This document shows, piece after piece, positions 15,301 to 30,300 of a stretch of DNA of 64,000 nucleotides. The notes beneath the pieces were generated by a model. The model saw only the letters and a list, made by a program, of their open reading frames with translations, did no database searches and was not told the origin of the DNA. The translations under genes were made by a program, and so were the position numbers. Origin of the DNA: Pomacea canaliculata (taxonomy: Eukaryota; Mollusca; Gastropoda; Architaenioglossa; Ampullariidae); NCBI RefSeq assembly GCF_003073045.1, contig NC_037592.1:16759844-16823843 (forward strand), read 5' to 3'. Each line of letters starts with the position of its first letter. Position 1 is the first letter of the stretch.

Positions 15301-18300
15301 AAGATGTGCATCTTGGTCTGTGATAATGTAGTGATAATAAAGTAAATAAGTATCAAGAGAATAACAGAGATTTTATGAGACTGCAGATGGAGAGACAAAA
15401 TATTTGCTTAAACACTTTTTTTTTTATTGAATCCAGTGTGCATGATTTATATGGGAGCAGTTTACCCCTCCCACAATGTGTGTCATTCATTTATTCACCA
15501 TTCTTTACCTCATCCAGCATTGTCATCCACCTCTTTGGATTGACAATGCAGAGATGTTTGTGAATATGCTTCATCAGGCAGAAGTGCACGGTGTCATAGA
15601 AAGTATTCCAATTTATGATTATTCTTTTACTGTACCATCTTCAGGTACTTATCCATCCCGCACAGACTTTGAACAAAGTTTGGGTGCCTGGTACAATGAC
15701 CAGTCTGGGTCAGATAACTTTGATTGGATCCGTATGCATGGTTCAACCAGTACAAGTGGGACTGGTCCTTCACGGGATCACAGTAGAGGAACATCTAGTG
15801 GTGAGATATTTTGCATACCTGAGGTAGCTGTCTTACTGACAAAAGGTTTTCTTTCCTTACATTTTTCAAAATATTTAAGTATACACAGACTTGTAATCCT
15901 CTCATGGATATTAAGCACCATGTAGATCATTCCTCTGTGGGGATTACCTCAAGATTAAGCCAGATTGGATAATTGCAATTGTAACCATTAGTGGTACATT
16001 GCTGCATGGAGACTGATACACTAGTGCACCCTAAAAATTAGTGTGTTAAGCCAGGCACCTTTATCCTGTGGTTAATTTGAGCATCTGCTTTTACTGATAA
16101 ACATGTACAGCTATGTTCATTTTCTCACTTCATGCATTCCCCAGCAGTCTCTGTATGGATAAGGAATCCCATGGACTTTAATAAGCATTAGTAGATAAAA
16201 CAAACACAAATACCCAAGTAGTTAAGTAGAAGAACACTAAGTTTCTAGCAACACTTATTCTGTCCTCTAAAATGTCAACTAAACTCTTCTTCTTCTTGTA
16301 GGTTATTATATGTATATAGACAGTTCTCCACCCAGCAAACCTGGTGACAAAGCTTGGCTTCTGAGCATTGATGCGTTTAACCCCACTTTAGGATCCACTT
16401 GCGCAGTAAGTGTTTTTGCTGTTATGTTAATTCCATTGCTCATTTCTACATTCATGCATGTTACTACTATTAAAGAGCCCTTACAATGTTTTCTCTATGG
16501 TTACATCCACAGTATGATTACTTTATGATATCAGCCAAGGGGAGAGAGTAGGGTAAAAGCTTGACATAAGCTGTAAGAAGTGGGCTTCAAAGGCTCCTAT
16601 TGACACTGTGTACAGCTGGACATGAAAATTAAATTGTGTTCATTTTCGTGTTTCTTCTGATGGTAATACAGAAGGGCAAGGAATAAAGTGTACTTTTAGT
16701 CATTTACCCATTTAGTCATATCATTCATGTTACTCAAGACATTGAAGAAGCTTAATGTATGCTGTCTTTCAGCTGCGTTTCTATTACCATATGTACGGAG
16801 CAGCCATTGGAAATCTCAACATTTACACCCGTATCTCTCTTCATGGTAACTTAAAGCAGATTCTGTCTCTCTCTGGAAACTATGGTGATGCATGGATGCG
16901 GAAGGACATCATCCTCCAAGAAAAAGAATTATTTCAGGTGGATTGAAAAGATATTGCTTGGTGTGAAAAAATTGTTTGTGGAGCAAGGGAGGGAGGGGAA
17001 TAGACATGCTTGGTATGTACATATTTTATGTTGATAGTAGCACAGGATGAAATTCAGTTTGAAATGAAAGTTCCAAGGCGACAATAAATTTGAATGTCAC
17101 TTCATGATGCGTATATATATATATCACTATTGAGTTACTTAATTTTATAAATATTTGTTGTGTAGATCTGAAATGTCACAGCTACATTATGATATCTTAC
17201 TATTTCTGTTGGGCTGTAACGGCAATGGAAGATAAAGAGATGGACAGATTGACTAAATCCAGGTTACCCGGGCAGGTGAAACTTGCTTCAAACTGAAAGT
17301 AGCAGTCAGTCAAGTGGGAACTGTATATGCTGCCTTTTCTTTATTTCAGAGAAAGATGGAATGTTGGTCAAAAAGTACTATTACCTTTAAACAGAATAAT
17401 GAACTGTGCAGTATAAAAATAATTTTCTAGCAAGTTCATCTGGACTTTGATTGTCTAGATTGTCATTGAAGGAGTGGTTGGAAATGGTTACCTTGGTGAT
17501 ATTGGTATTGACGACATCTCCATGACTTCTGACTGTCAAGTGTCCAAAGGTAGACTGTGGTATATTTCATTGTTTTAGTGGAGACTGTTTTAGATTTGGG
17601 GAAGCAAGGAAAATATGAATTCAACAAATTTTATATCATTTGTTCTAATTTCTCATAAATATAAATATTTTTTAGTCTTTACCTAATAACATATTACCAA
17701 AGTGTATGATATTATGATATTATCATACTGTCACCTGTCATTTACAGTTGTATTTTGTAAATTTTTTCATGTATCATGTACTAGGTCAGGCGAACGCAGA
17801 GGCCACAAACCTTTGCTAACAGTTCGTACCACTGTGAAGGCCACATGAATTCAATATAATAAATCTTGAGAAGTGTGACGCGTTGCTCCATCCTGCTGAA
17901 AGAACACACGCCACTCTATATATTTCAATGTAGTTTTTAATCACCACTTTACTTTGGTGACATTTTTGATAGGCTAGAAATTAGTCACTGTATACATTCA
18001 GTGATGTTAAATCATATCTTGAATCACCAAATTTCAATGTGTTCACTTTTACATCTCTTTCTCTTCATTGCCTGTCTTAGTATCACTCCCATCTGGCTCA
18101 ACTCCTTTGCCTACTCAGCCTGCTCCCTGTTCAGCAAATCAGTTTGCATGTGATGGCTATCGCTGTATTCCAAGATCCCAAGTTTGTGACTTCCATAAGC
18201 AGTGCAGTGATGGCAGTGATGAGCTTATGTGTGGTGAGGATGCACAGCAACTGTTCTTTTCTGTTAATGTTTTATGCATTCTGCCTTATATGTCCTTATA

Positions 18301-21300
18301 ACTTTTTATATGAGCATATTTGTTGTCACTTGTGTGTTGATGCCGCATATCTTAGCTACCAACAACTCCAGTAATAGGTGATAGTCAATATTTATTTCGA
18401 GATAGTGTAATTGAAAGGGATAAGTGAACTGAGTTAAAATTAACTGGTCTCCATCCTTTGTCTCCCTTCATATTTGACTTAATCTTCCATTCAAGCATCC
18501 TAACCTCCCAACCCCAGACAAGGCTGACCTACACATTCAGTACTCTTTGACATGCTCACTTGATCATATGCAACCCAGAACAGATGCATCACCATTTTGC
18601 CCTAATATATATGGTCTTTTTGTGTCTTGTTTCTAAGTATCTTAATAAACAATTGACAGGTGTGAAGGTCCAATCACTGCCGCAGTTTTGATTTTCCACT
18701 TTGCTGTCAAAACCACATCAGTCTATACACATGCAAATTGATAAATACTTTTCATAACGAACATAAATTACACAGAACATGCTTAGCTGTAAGCTTTAAA
18801 CTTATTGTACACTGGCAAATATGGCATACAATTTAAATTACACCAGCACATTCATGCACTAAGATTACTGTTACAAATTTTGAAAAGTAAGAAATTTAAG
18901 TGGAAGATGTATTTTGAAAATTAACTATGGGCTGTATTTTTAGGTGACTGCACCTTTGAAGCTGGCCTCTGTGGATGGCGAGATCACAGCACAGGGCAGT
19001 TTGCTTGGGTCAGGAAGTCATTAAATGAAAGTGCTTCAACAGGTGGGCCCAGCTCTGATGCTGATGGAGGTAAATGATATGCTCTAACAGCCAAATTAGA
19101 AACTCATGGCATCATTTTCATGTTATATGATGTTATATCAAGTAGTCAAGTACTGATCAGTAAAAAGGCATTAAATTCAGTAATGAGATATGGTTTTAAT
19201 ACGGGTTTTAAGCTGTGAAAAGTGTGCTAAAGCAATGGCTGTGCAGTCATACACTGACTTAAGATGAATAAATGGCAAAAGCAACAGACATAGCAAAAGG
19301 TATTCATGAGATAGTTTACGTGTTTTAAGAAGGGTAAAAGTCAGACAAGTAGAGATCATTTAATAACTTATAGGAAACTTTATTCTATCTTTAGCAGGTG
19401 TTAGGCTTTGACAAAATAGTCTACAGAGTCTTAATTACAAGCAGTAATTAAAATAATATCTGTATGCACACCACAGAAATATCAGAAAATATCAGATGCT
19501 CAATCAGTTGTAATCCATAATAATAAATTTTGTATTCTATGCCGATCTGGTGCAGATCTGTTCAGCTCATTATTGTGCTTATATTGTCTACACAGGTGCT
19601 CAATACATAATCGTTCAGCCTACCATGGGTGTAACTCAGGATCCTGCTAGACTGATGTCTCCAGTGCTCAATGCTTCTGCTGCCATGTGCTGCATGAATT
19701 TTAGTTACCACATGTTTGGTTCTAGTGCAGGTATGACTCAATGAAAATTTAGAAATGTTAAATAAATGCCAACAGAGTGGCAGACCATCAAATTCTATTT
19801 CTTTGAGACATATCTTTGATTATGTAGCTTAATTCTTATAAAGTTATTGAAGTTTTTCTCAGTCTACACCATTACCTATCCTTTGTAATGCATTTTTTGT
19901 GCGTATCTTCATGACTGCTATTGTGGGCAGCACCCACATTATTTGCCCTTTATTTTCAGATTTATTTAGCTTATTTAGACCATCCAAAGGTATTGAATCC
20001 TGTCTGCAGGGTATTCATGGGTAGAAAAGCCACATGCAGAAAACTATTGGATTAATGTGCTGCTAACCAGGAGATGCAAAAGTTTTCTTGATCCACTGAA
20101 ATTTTTACCATTAGTGTCCAAGCTTAACTTAAATTAACAAAGGATCAACAGCAATCCTATTCAGAGCATTGATCTTTATTTACCATGTGCAGTTTCATGC
20201 AGAAAATGTGCAATATGTTTACCATATCAGTACCATACACTTTTGTCATATTTTTATATTTTTGTATGCAACCAACAGGTCAGTCCCTGATGGCTATGTA
20301 GGGGGTGGGCCAGTCGTACAAGAACTCAACAAAGATGGAAATTGCCGCATAACCGTAGATTTTATTCAGTCTCACTTGCCGGCTGGCCTGCTGTCTCTCC
20401 ACCCTCGCTTCCAAAATCAAAAACCCTCTCTCAACTGTAAAGTTACACTACTTATTTTATCTTCTGTCGAATGTTCCAGAACTATCCACTCCCTCTTCCC
20501 ATGGTCTCGTCACAACCTTTCTCAGCCTCCGTGGTCACCCACACCCTGTGGTCTCCACAATATGCTCAAGCAACTTGATAACTTCTGGTGTAACAGTTGG
20601 TCCAGTCGCCAGTAGCCGCGGGTGGGCAGGGCAAGGCTGGCTATTACATACGCAGCTGGCGTGAAAAAGGGACAGTCCTGGTAGCTGTTTGACCCCTATA
20701 CCCTCTACAAACAAAGACGTAAATTAGTACACTACTAGAGGGCTATGCTGCCTTTAATCAAGCCCGCTTCATGGTTTTCTGATCTTTTCATTGTTTTAAA
20801 TCTTTTCTTTCATTTAATTGAGAATTGTTATTCACTGTGCCTTTATGCTTGCAGGTAATTTGAGGATTCTTCTGCAGCAAACAATAGACATTGGCACAGA
20901 CAATGGTATTGATTTGTGGCACTATTCAGGGACTGCTGGCAATGCTTGGCAACAATATTCTGTTAGGATTGGGCAGATTGACTATCCCTTTGTGGTCAGT
21001 ACTATTAATTCTACACACATCTCCTTCTGTGATCAGTACACTATTTCAACATTTACATTTATAGTATCTTTTTTTATATCATGTATATGTATATACTATT
21101 GCTAGTATGAACACTATTTTGATTTGCTCCTGGGGATCAATAAAGTTGTATTGTATTGCAAGTGCAATTCTTTCACTGATTTCTCATCTTAACAGTTTTT
21201 CATCTGTGTTACTCTCTTTCTCTCTCTGTTTCTCTCTACCCATTCCCCATTTTTTTGTTGGGATGTGTTTATTTATCTGAATAAATCCATATTTTTTTCT

Positions 21301-24300
21301 CATAAAGTGTAATGTTTATAAGCTTCTGCAAGAAAAGAAAATATACCCACTGATTTGGGATTCCAGTAGCATGAAACTTCGAAGAAGAAAAGCAATAAAA
21401 CTTCTAGAGACTGGGAAAACAGCATGGTTGAGTATTTTTTAAGTTTATAATTATATTCTTATATCTGATGGTTATATAACAGTACTAGAGGGGTTCAAGA
21501 AATGGAGCTACAAGGGAATTTAAGTCTTGTCTACAATGTTGATTAACATTTGTTATTTTTGCAGATCACATTTTCCTCTTTGCCAACACCTGGATTTGGC
21601 AGGTATGATGTGGCAATTGATAACATTGCATTCTCAGATTGCCAGAATGAAAAGATCTTCAATCATACAGGTAAGCTTCTTTCAACAGCTAAGTTTTAAC
21701 TTTTTTCTCCTATTGCCATATAATCTTTCTGTTTTGTAGGTGTGTACGTGTTTAGGTGTGCATGCCCATGTGTGCATGAGACTTTGTATAATTGCACAAT
21801 GAATTCCTGTAGCCAGACTGTTTGTTTTAAAAATACTTTCATTATTAATTTTTTTAAATGGCAGATGAGTAGGTTTGTGGTATTTCTTTGAACGTACCTA
21901 TCTTGCAGACAGGCTGATTGAGAATTATAAATGTGGCAATTGAATTCAGCTTGATCAGATTAGTTCTCTGGTCACATTGTTTGAAAAAAAAATTCTGATT
22001 TATCATAGTTTTCCTATGTAAATGACTTTAGATTTACTTAAATGTACCATTCCTTACAGAGTTTACATTTTTTCAGTTACTGCTATATTTCTTTATGATT
22101 TCAGAAGTGAGCATGGACTGTTCGTTTGATTTAGGACTGTGTGGCTATTCACAAGTTCAAACGGATAACTTTGACTGGTCACTGACAGACATAAGTACAC
22201 CAACAGAAGGAACTGGACCTGATCGTGATCACACATCAGGCACTGGCTGTTACATTTACATTGAGACATCTACACCTCAGAAACCTGGTGATGTAGCTGA
22301 TCTGACATCTCCACTCCAGGTAGAAACCTGGATTCTGCTCTGTTAGTTGTGTCTTAAATTAAAAACTGATGGTCAGTCTCACACAACACATAAACATTCA
22401 CACACACACAGAAAATCAATATGCATGGATGCAAACACATGCAATATGTATGTTTGCACCATCCTCCCTCCCTGCCTTTCATACCCCTCTACCCTTACTG
22501 GACACAGATACCATCAGAAAAGGAAGACTCAGGGAAGGTAAGTATTGTGTACATTAGCATACTGGACTGTTGACTTGTGTCTGTGAGTGTGGATTGGAAG
22601 ATAGGTCTCTATCAGGTCTTTGAGAAAGCTGTTTTGTACTGTTTTGAGCCTTGAGTCATTGGTTCAAACCCAGTTACCTCAAGATATACTGAAACTTAGT
22701 AAACAACATTTAAAGCAGACACCTGTTAATAAACTTTTCATGGGCAGGCACCAACAAGTCCTGAAGGGAAGTGTTTAAAGTTTTGGTATCACATGTTTGG
22801 TGCACATGTGGAAACTCTGAATGTCTTCATACAGCAAGACTCAAACCGCACACTAATTTGGACTCGGTCAAACACACAAGGCAACATTTGGCGTCAAGCA
22901 TTGCGTACCATCGTCAGTTATCAGTCATACAAGGTTAAGTATGTGAAGTGTAATATGTCTGAGTGCTATGTTTTCTCTCATAGGATGTTTGTGGGCAAAT
23001 GTAAGAGAGAATGTGCATGCATGTGTGTGTGTGTGCATGCTTATATAACTCATAAAGAGTGCAATGTGACAACTTCCATTGAGAATGGTGATTGTTTGAG
23101 CCTTACCACCAAAACAGGATTCCTGGTTGTTAGTTCGGATTTAATTTCTAGTATACACATTTTCTCTCTGAATTTGATGGCATTTAGGGATGGACATGGC
23201 ATGGGATTCTCTCCAGATACTCTAGATTTCTCACTCTTGTTTCTCTAGTCTTCTGCAATTCTACTAACTTGTTTGCAAGTAACTTTTCCCTTACTAAATA
23301 AAAACCAATCAGCTTTACTTTAACAAGTCAAAATAAAATGCTTTACAGGTTATCTTTGAGGGAGTTGTTGGGGTGAGCTTCCTGGGTGACATTGCAATTG
23401 ATGATGTCTCACTTGTGGATGAGCCTTGTCCTCCTTCATGTAAGAATAACTCTTCTAATTAAGACAAATATTTAGATCATATTTATACTTCCATGCCTGG
23501 GTCTATGTCTGAATGGATAAAAATGTGTGACAGCCACAATTAGATTTAGACTAAATATATATTAAAACAGCTTAATTTTGTTCTTCTAATTCCAAAGCAA
23601 ACAAAAAAAAGCACTTCAGGTGTATTACTGTCTACAGTGGAATGTGACTTTGAGGCAGACTTTTGTGACTACACCCAGAGTACAGATGATCAGTTTGACT
23701 GGATTCGTCATGCGAATAATCTCTCACAAGTTAACACAGGTCCATCCTGGGACCACACAGCACTCAACCGAGAGGGTCAGCACCTTTGAAACTAAAAGCA
23801 CAATAAGTTTCTCCTTTTTCAAGGGTTTTGACTTTATTGCTTTTAAATTGTGACAGTCAGTGATGTTATTAGCATCAAATGTAGCAACATCGATTGGTCT
23901 TATTTGTTTATTTAGATTTTATAAAGATTAATTGAGTAAACTATTTAGTTAGACAGATTCTTTCTCTGCAGATGTAATTTTTCATAAACTTTATATCTCA
24001 TACTGTATTTTAGTTTTAGTTTTGATCTTAGTTATTTTCAAAAGTAAATTTTTGTGATCACAATGAGGTTTGTTTGTTCTGTAGGTTATTACGCATACCT
24101 TACAACAGGACCTCCCCATAAGGCTGGAGACCGTGCTGTCATTGTAAGCCCTGTTCAGCAAAGATCTCTAATCAGCCAGTGCTTAACTTTCTGGTACCAG
24201 ATGTATGGTTTCCCATCTGTGGGCCAGCTCAATCTCTACATTATTTCAAATGGTACTCGATCAACATCACCGGTTTTTAGTGTGGCAGGTGACCATGGAA

Positions 24301-27300
24301 GCATCTGGATTCAGGCTGCCTACACTTTGCCACCACCAAAAGCCTCATGGCAGGCAAGAATGATATTTTCCATTCATACACTTTTGAATAGTTGTTGTCT
24401 TTTTTTTTTGGTCAGTTATATCTTTGATACTGATATTTTGAACTAAACATGCATGTGTGCATGATGCCTCTGTGTACAAATGCATACTAATGTATTTATC
24501 TCCTCCATTTGCTCCAGGCTATTGTCCACTATGACTCCCAGCTCTCTTTCTGTTCTTTTACTACATACAACTGCTGTGAAGTCTCTTATAATATTCATGT
24601 TGGTTGTTATTATTCTGTTGTCCTTTACAATGAGCTGTCTATATCAGGGCATTTATGAACAGCAGAAATAATGCCAGTCCTGCTTCCAATGTGAGCAGTT
24701 CCTTCTCCCTCTCTGTCTTTCTGTAAAGATACTTCTAATACAATGTTCTCACTGATGCCATAGAATTCTATAGCACTTGCAGGCTCATTAAAAATACTTT
24801 AAAGTCTGGATATTTAGCATCAAATGGGAAGACTTTAATCTTTGCTATAAGTACAGTTGTCTGTAACTCCTAGTACATTACTTAGCACTTATTGGTCACA
24901 AAACAATGTTGAGTATCTGATAATAACAAGTTGTCTTTCAAATATTTAAATACTTCAACAGCTCATCCCTGATGATATTTTTGAGCAGCTAACCTTGGGT
25001 ATTTATAAGGCTAACAAGAATTTTTTGTCATATTGGAGTGTCTTGAAGCTAGGAATTCGACCCTATTGTAGTCTAGATGCCATTGACTCAGTCTGAGGAC
25101 AGTGATCTATGACCTTGATGGAAATGCATAGTTGCTAGAAGCAAGGGGCTTGGGAATGGATAAGTTAGAGAGCAGACAGGTTTTGGGACAGTGGACTTTA
25201 AGAGTGTAAATAAAACACTTTGTATACATAAAAGTTTGAGCTGTGTCTTAAGAAAATATTACAGCTGGCCATGCTCACATCACCGTCTTCAAGACAAGAG
25301 TTATACTGGCTGTCTTCCACTAAGATATTGTGAATGGGGGGAAATCACAAATCAAGAGCCCTGCTAAAACATCAAACCCTCCCTAAAGGATAACATACTC
25401 CATCTAGTCTTGCTGCCTTATTAACTTGTCTATAAGGATATTTTATTTGAAAGTGCCAGATGTTCCTAAATTTTTTTCTTAATAGCATGTTGACTGCAAA
25501 CTTATCTAATTATTGTTTTATTATTGGTGTCATTATCATCATAATTATTGCAATTGGATCATAAGACAAATGATAAAGGATGCTCTTAGGCTTAACTTCT
25601 CAGTGAAATGCAGACAGGCATGTCATTATCAATGATTTCAGATCATGATTGAGGCCGTAGTTGGGCAAAGCGATGCTGGAGACATTGCTATTGATGATAT
25701 AAAGATACAAGAAGGTGACTGTCCTCCTCCTGGTTCCTGTAACTTTGAAGTTGACACCTGTAGCTACTACAATATTGAAGGCTATGGCATGGATGACTTT
25801 GACTGGCTTCGCTCTGCAGGTGGGACTGTTGTAGCTGGCACTGGTCCTGCAGTTGACCACACATCTGATTCTGATGCAGGTAAATTAAAGAAATCTTCTC
25901 CGAGTCTGTGCACTTGTTCTGTCCAGATAGTAGAGGGGGGAATATATCTCTTGAAATCATTCATCTAATATGTGTTACAAAATGCAATATTCATATTTTT
26001 AAAAAAAACATTATTTTATTGTGACAAGAATTACTTAACAAAGAGCATTGTAAACTGCTATCTTTTGCAGCGATATTTTTACATTCTATGCTTTGTTGCT
26101 TTGCTTGATTGTTTTAGCCTGTGCTTCATCTTAAACCAAAGACATGACAATCTAGAAGCTGTTGATGAGTTACCTCCCTTGTTAGAAGAAAAAAAAGTTG
26201 AAATATGTATACTAACACAAACACAGTCAGTGGCATATACTAACAATCAGTGGCATATTAACGCAGTGACATATACTAACACAGTGACATTCCCTATTGT
26301 GACATATATTAACAGTCAGTGAGATATTCTAAGGATTTAGTAACCATCTGTAAAGGACCTGGCCATCATTTTTTTTCTACAGCTGTTTCTACATCAGTCA
26401 CATTATGTTACCTTACATCAGTTTGCATTAATTTTCACTGCTAGAAGTCATTTTATTTTATTGAGGTTTAATAACAGCTGTGTCTTCAGTATCTTGGCAG
26501 CTTGGAATTGTCAGTGTTTCCAAGACCATCTGGCACATAATTTGCTTGAGCTTTTCAAGACCTTTAGATGAAACCAGGAAATTGCTTTGTTGTTATCTTT
26601 GAAAGGAAAGTGATTCCACCTGTTATTGATTTCTTTTTGTGGAGGGATGTATGATGAATAGGGAAATATTCTAATGAATTTGTTTTCATTTCTTTTATGC
26701 ATATATTTGGGGGTTCCTCCCAGGTTTTTACATGTACATGCAAGCGGATACCCACAGCATGGGACAAAGGGCATCATTTTCCAGTTCTCCTATTCCTTGT
26801 AGCCCTCAGATGTGCATCAGCTTTTGGTATCACATGTATGGTCAGGGTATGAAAGAACTTGTCATCATTTTTGAGTGTCAGCTTTCTGTCAATTTAGTGT
26901 GTCTAGGGGCTAGATCCCCATTAATCTTAAGAGTTTGTGTTTATCATGTCCTTTTGACCAAATATTTAATTTAGTATCCTATTACATAGTGTATTTTCAG
27001 ATAAAAATACTTCCGACTTGGCTCTTTTGGCTTCTATATTATATGAAGTTTTTAAATATCAGTCTTCTATTGCATTTAATTTTAAAAACTAAATTGGAGA
27101 GAGATGCAATATAACTATTGTACAAGAGTTGTTATGGGACAGAAAAGAAGTGACTAGACAGCATAAAATATCAATGATTAACATCATGCTGTTTTTAGTG
27201 TTATTGGTGTGGAAAAATATAAATCTTTATAGTGCATTCCATTTAGACAAGGTCTGTAAAGATAATGTTATCATGTCAACCAGGCTGCCATAGTATTGTG

Positions 27301-30300
27301 AAAGATCATATTCTTTACCCAGAAAAGTAGTTTTATCTGGATATGGTTGCTATAGAATAACATGCATTTTTCTGAAAAAACAGATGAAGGCACCTTGGTA
27401 GTGTACCAGAGTGGAGAACAACTTGTGACTCTTATGACAATGACAGGTGACCAAGGTGATTTCTGGCACTACTGGGAGAACACAACAAGCTGTGACTCCT
27501 CTTTTGAGGTACAGTGACTGGTCAACATAGGTGGACTGGGGTCAGAGAAGGTGTGCTGATCTAGGGCTATGACATCCATTTTAATGAGGCATCTTTTTTT
27601 TATGCTAAATGGTTTTCAGTGATTTTAGCATTACTAATCTGGAGTCTAGCTTCGAAAGTTTTGCTTATATCTGTTAGAGCACACTTGCGTATTTTGTGTG
27701 ATGCTGCAAATTAAAATAAAGAAAGATGATAATGATATCTTGAATGATTCAAGAAAATGTTTTGTATGCTTGAAACCTAAAGCAAATGGATTAAAACTGT
27801 GAAATATATATATTTTGACAATGAAGATAATGTACATTATGCAGAGGACCTATTACAAAATATAGCTTAAATAGACCACACCTGTTTCTTACATCTAGGT
27901 GATTGTTTCTGTGTCAGGAGTTTTTGCATTGACTACCATCAAATTTCAATTGACTTTTCAGCTGATATTTGATGGCACAGTAGGAAATGGCTCTCGAGGA
28001 GATATTGCTATTGATGATGTGTCTGTGAAACCAGGAAACTGCACTGGTCCACCTGCTACTGACAATCCTGGAATTTCACAAGTTACATATGGTGGGTACT
28101 TTTAAAAATTGAAAAAAAGTCATTTGTAATGTGAGAGTCAAGCATACAAGTAGTTTTGCATTTTTATAAAGCAAGAAAAGGGTTTTCAAAAAAAGCTGCT
28201 TGTCTCAAAACATTTTAACATATCTGCTATCTGGCGTGCAGCACCAACGAAGTATGACTGCAACTTTGATCAGGCTAGCATCTGCAACTGGATCCAGGAC
28301 ATTACAGACAATTTTAACTGGACCCTGCATCATGGTGCAACGGCATCACTCCAAACAGGACCTAGCTATGATCATACACAGCAGAATATAAATGGTAGAG
28401 ATTTACTGTCTAGAAAGAATTGGGAATCTAAGATCTTTCAGCAATCTTTCTATAAAACCATCATACAGATAACCTCTTTAAAGAAGGAAATGCTTTGATT
28501 GCATCAGTTTGGTGCCACATTTATGTCGCAAAATTGATGCATTAAAGGCACTTACTAAATATTACTTAATATTTACAAGAATATTTAGACAAATGGACTA
28601 TCTGTATCATGATAAATAACAAATCCAGTTAGACTACCTTTGTTTTTTTTTAGCAGGATTATAGCTTCTCCTAGGAATTCATTCTACTGTGCATTGAAAT
28701 TAGTGATATAGATATTTAGAATGCGAACTGTATTACATACCTTGTTCTGTGCTGCCAAGTGTGAGGAAATGCTATGGAGATTTCTTAAAATATAAAATAA
28801 ATATTCATCTTAGAAGTGCAAACACTGTATTTTATTCAAGCTTGGGAAGAAAGACTGGCGTACTAGAAAAATATGTGTATACTTTTGCCTATGCAAATCA
28901 TTATTTTGAAAATTAAATTGTGTGCAGGTTACTATATATACACTGAAGCATCCCACCAGCCAGCCAATGCTACGGCACGTATTATGAGTCAAACTGTGAC
29001 CATAAATAACACTGGTTTATGTGTTCACTTCTGGTTCCACATGTATGGCAGCAGCATCGGATTGCTTAATGTCTATGCTCAGCAAGGTAGAGTTCTTTTT
29101 TTTCCATCAAGTTTTTCAAGTTTTTGTTCACTTCTGCTTCTTATTGGTCCTCTGCCATCATCTTTCCACCATTGACTTCAGTTCTGTTTGTAAATCCTTG
29201 AATGCTCTCCTCTTGTTTGGTTGTCACTGTGATGGTGATTTTGTGTGTGTGTGTGTGAAGGATTAATGGCAAAGACACCACTGAGTCAAAAGGTGTGTAC
29301 TGTCTGATGCCTTGCTAAAGATACTTGCCTGAACAAACTCATTGGATTATTTACAGTATTGAGACCATGCTTTCAAGATACTTTTAGATGTAATTGGGGA
29401 GGTGAGGGAAGGGTGTAGCAATATTTTAATAAAATTTGGAAACATAAGAAGGTTATGTTGAATATTATTTTAAAATACAGCATTCATGAGGATTAAGATT
29501 TACATTTATACTAGATACATAGTTTTTCCTCATATAAGAAATGATTCATTTGAAATGAACAAAAGCTCACAAGAACCCCCAGGCATGGAAGTGACTGGAG
29601 GAAGAAAGGAAGGAGGAAGAAGCAGAAAAGATACAGAACTGAATAGAAGGAGAACGGCAAACACACCCTTTATTAATGAGAGTGACACCACACAAGCAAT
29701 TAATATGCTATAGTCTATGTAGCTTTTACCCTAAAGAGGGAAAATAATTTGTTGAGAGAGAGAATCAGTCACAGATCATAGTTATGAAAGACATCTTTAT
29801 TTAAACCAACTTAAATGCCTACAATGTCATTTCAAAGGACTGGGGTAAGAGATTCCAAATAGTGGTAACTCAAAGAAGTACTACAGCAGATGCAGATGTG
29901 TTGGAACATATATACATGTATATGAGCACATGTATCTGCATGCCTGCTTAGAGGTCCATCATTGCTTCTTCTATAAAGTTGTTTTACAGTCCTTATCTTT
30001 ACTTGAGATCTCTTTCAATGCAGGAAAAAATCTGGGAAACCCTCTGTGGACAAGGTCAGGTGAACAAGGAGACAAGTGGATCAGTGCAACTCTATTTCTT
30101 ACACCCCAAGGTCTCTCTCCTCTCCAGAATCAGACAACTATTGTGCAGGTATGAAGCTTGATGTCTTTTTTTGCATCTTTTACAAATATAAGAAAAGAAT
30201 GTCCACTGTTATTTATTACCACAAACTATAACAACATGCAGATCTTTGCAGGGAGGACTAGACTGATGATGAGTAACATTGACACCATCAACCAGAGATG

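Noticed and set aside
24490..24720. Segment giving an impression of an old dispersed repeat (CTATTGTCCACTATGACTCC region)
   Set aside because: The resemblance is only a recollection. No ends, duplications or coding remnants could be shown.
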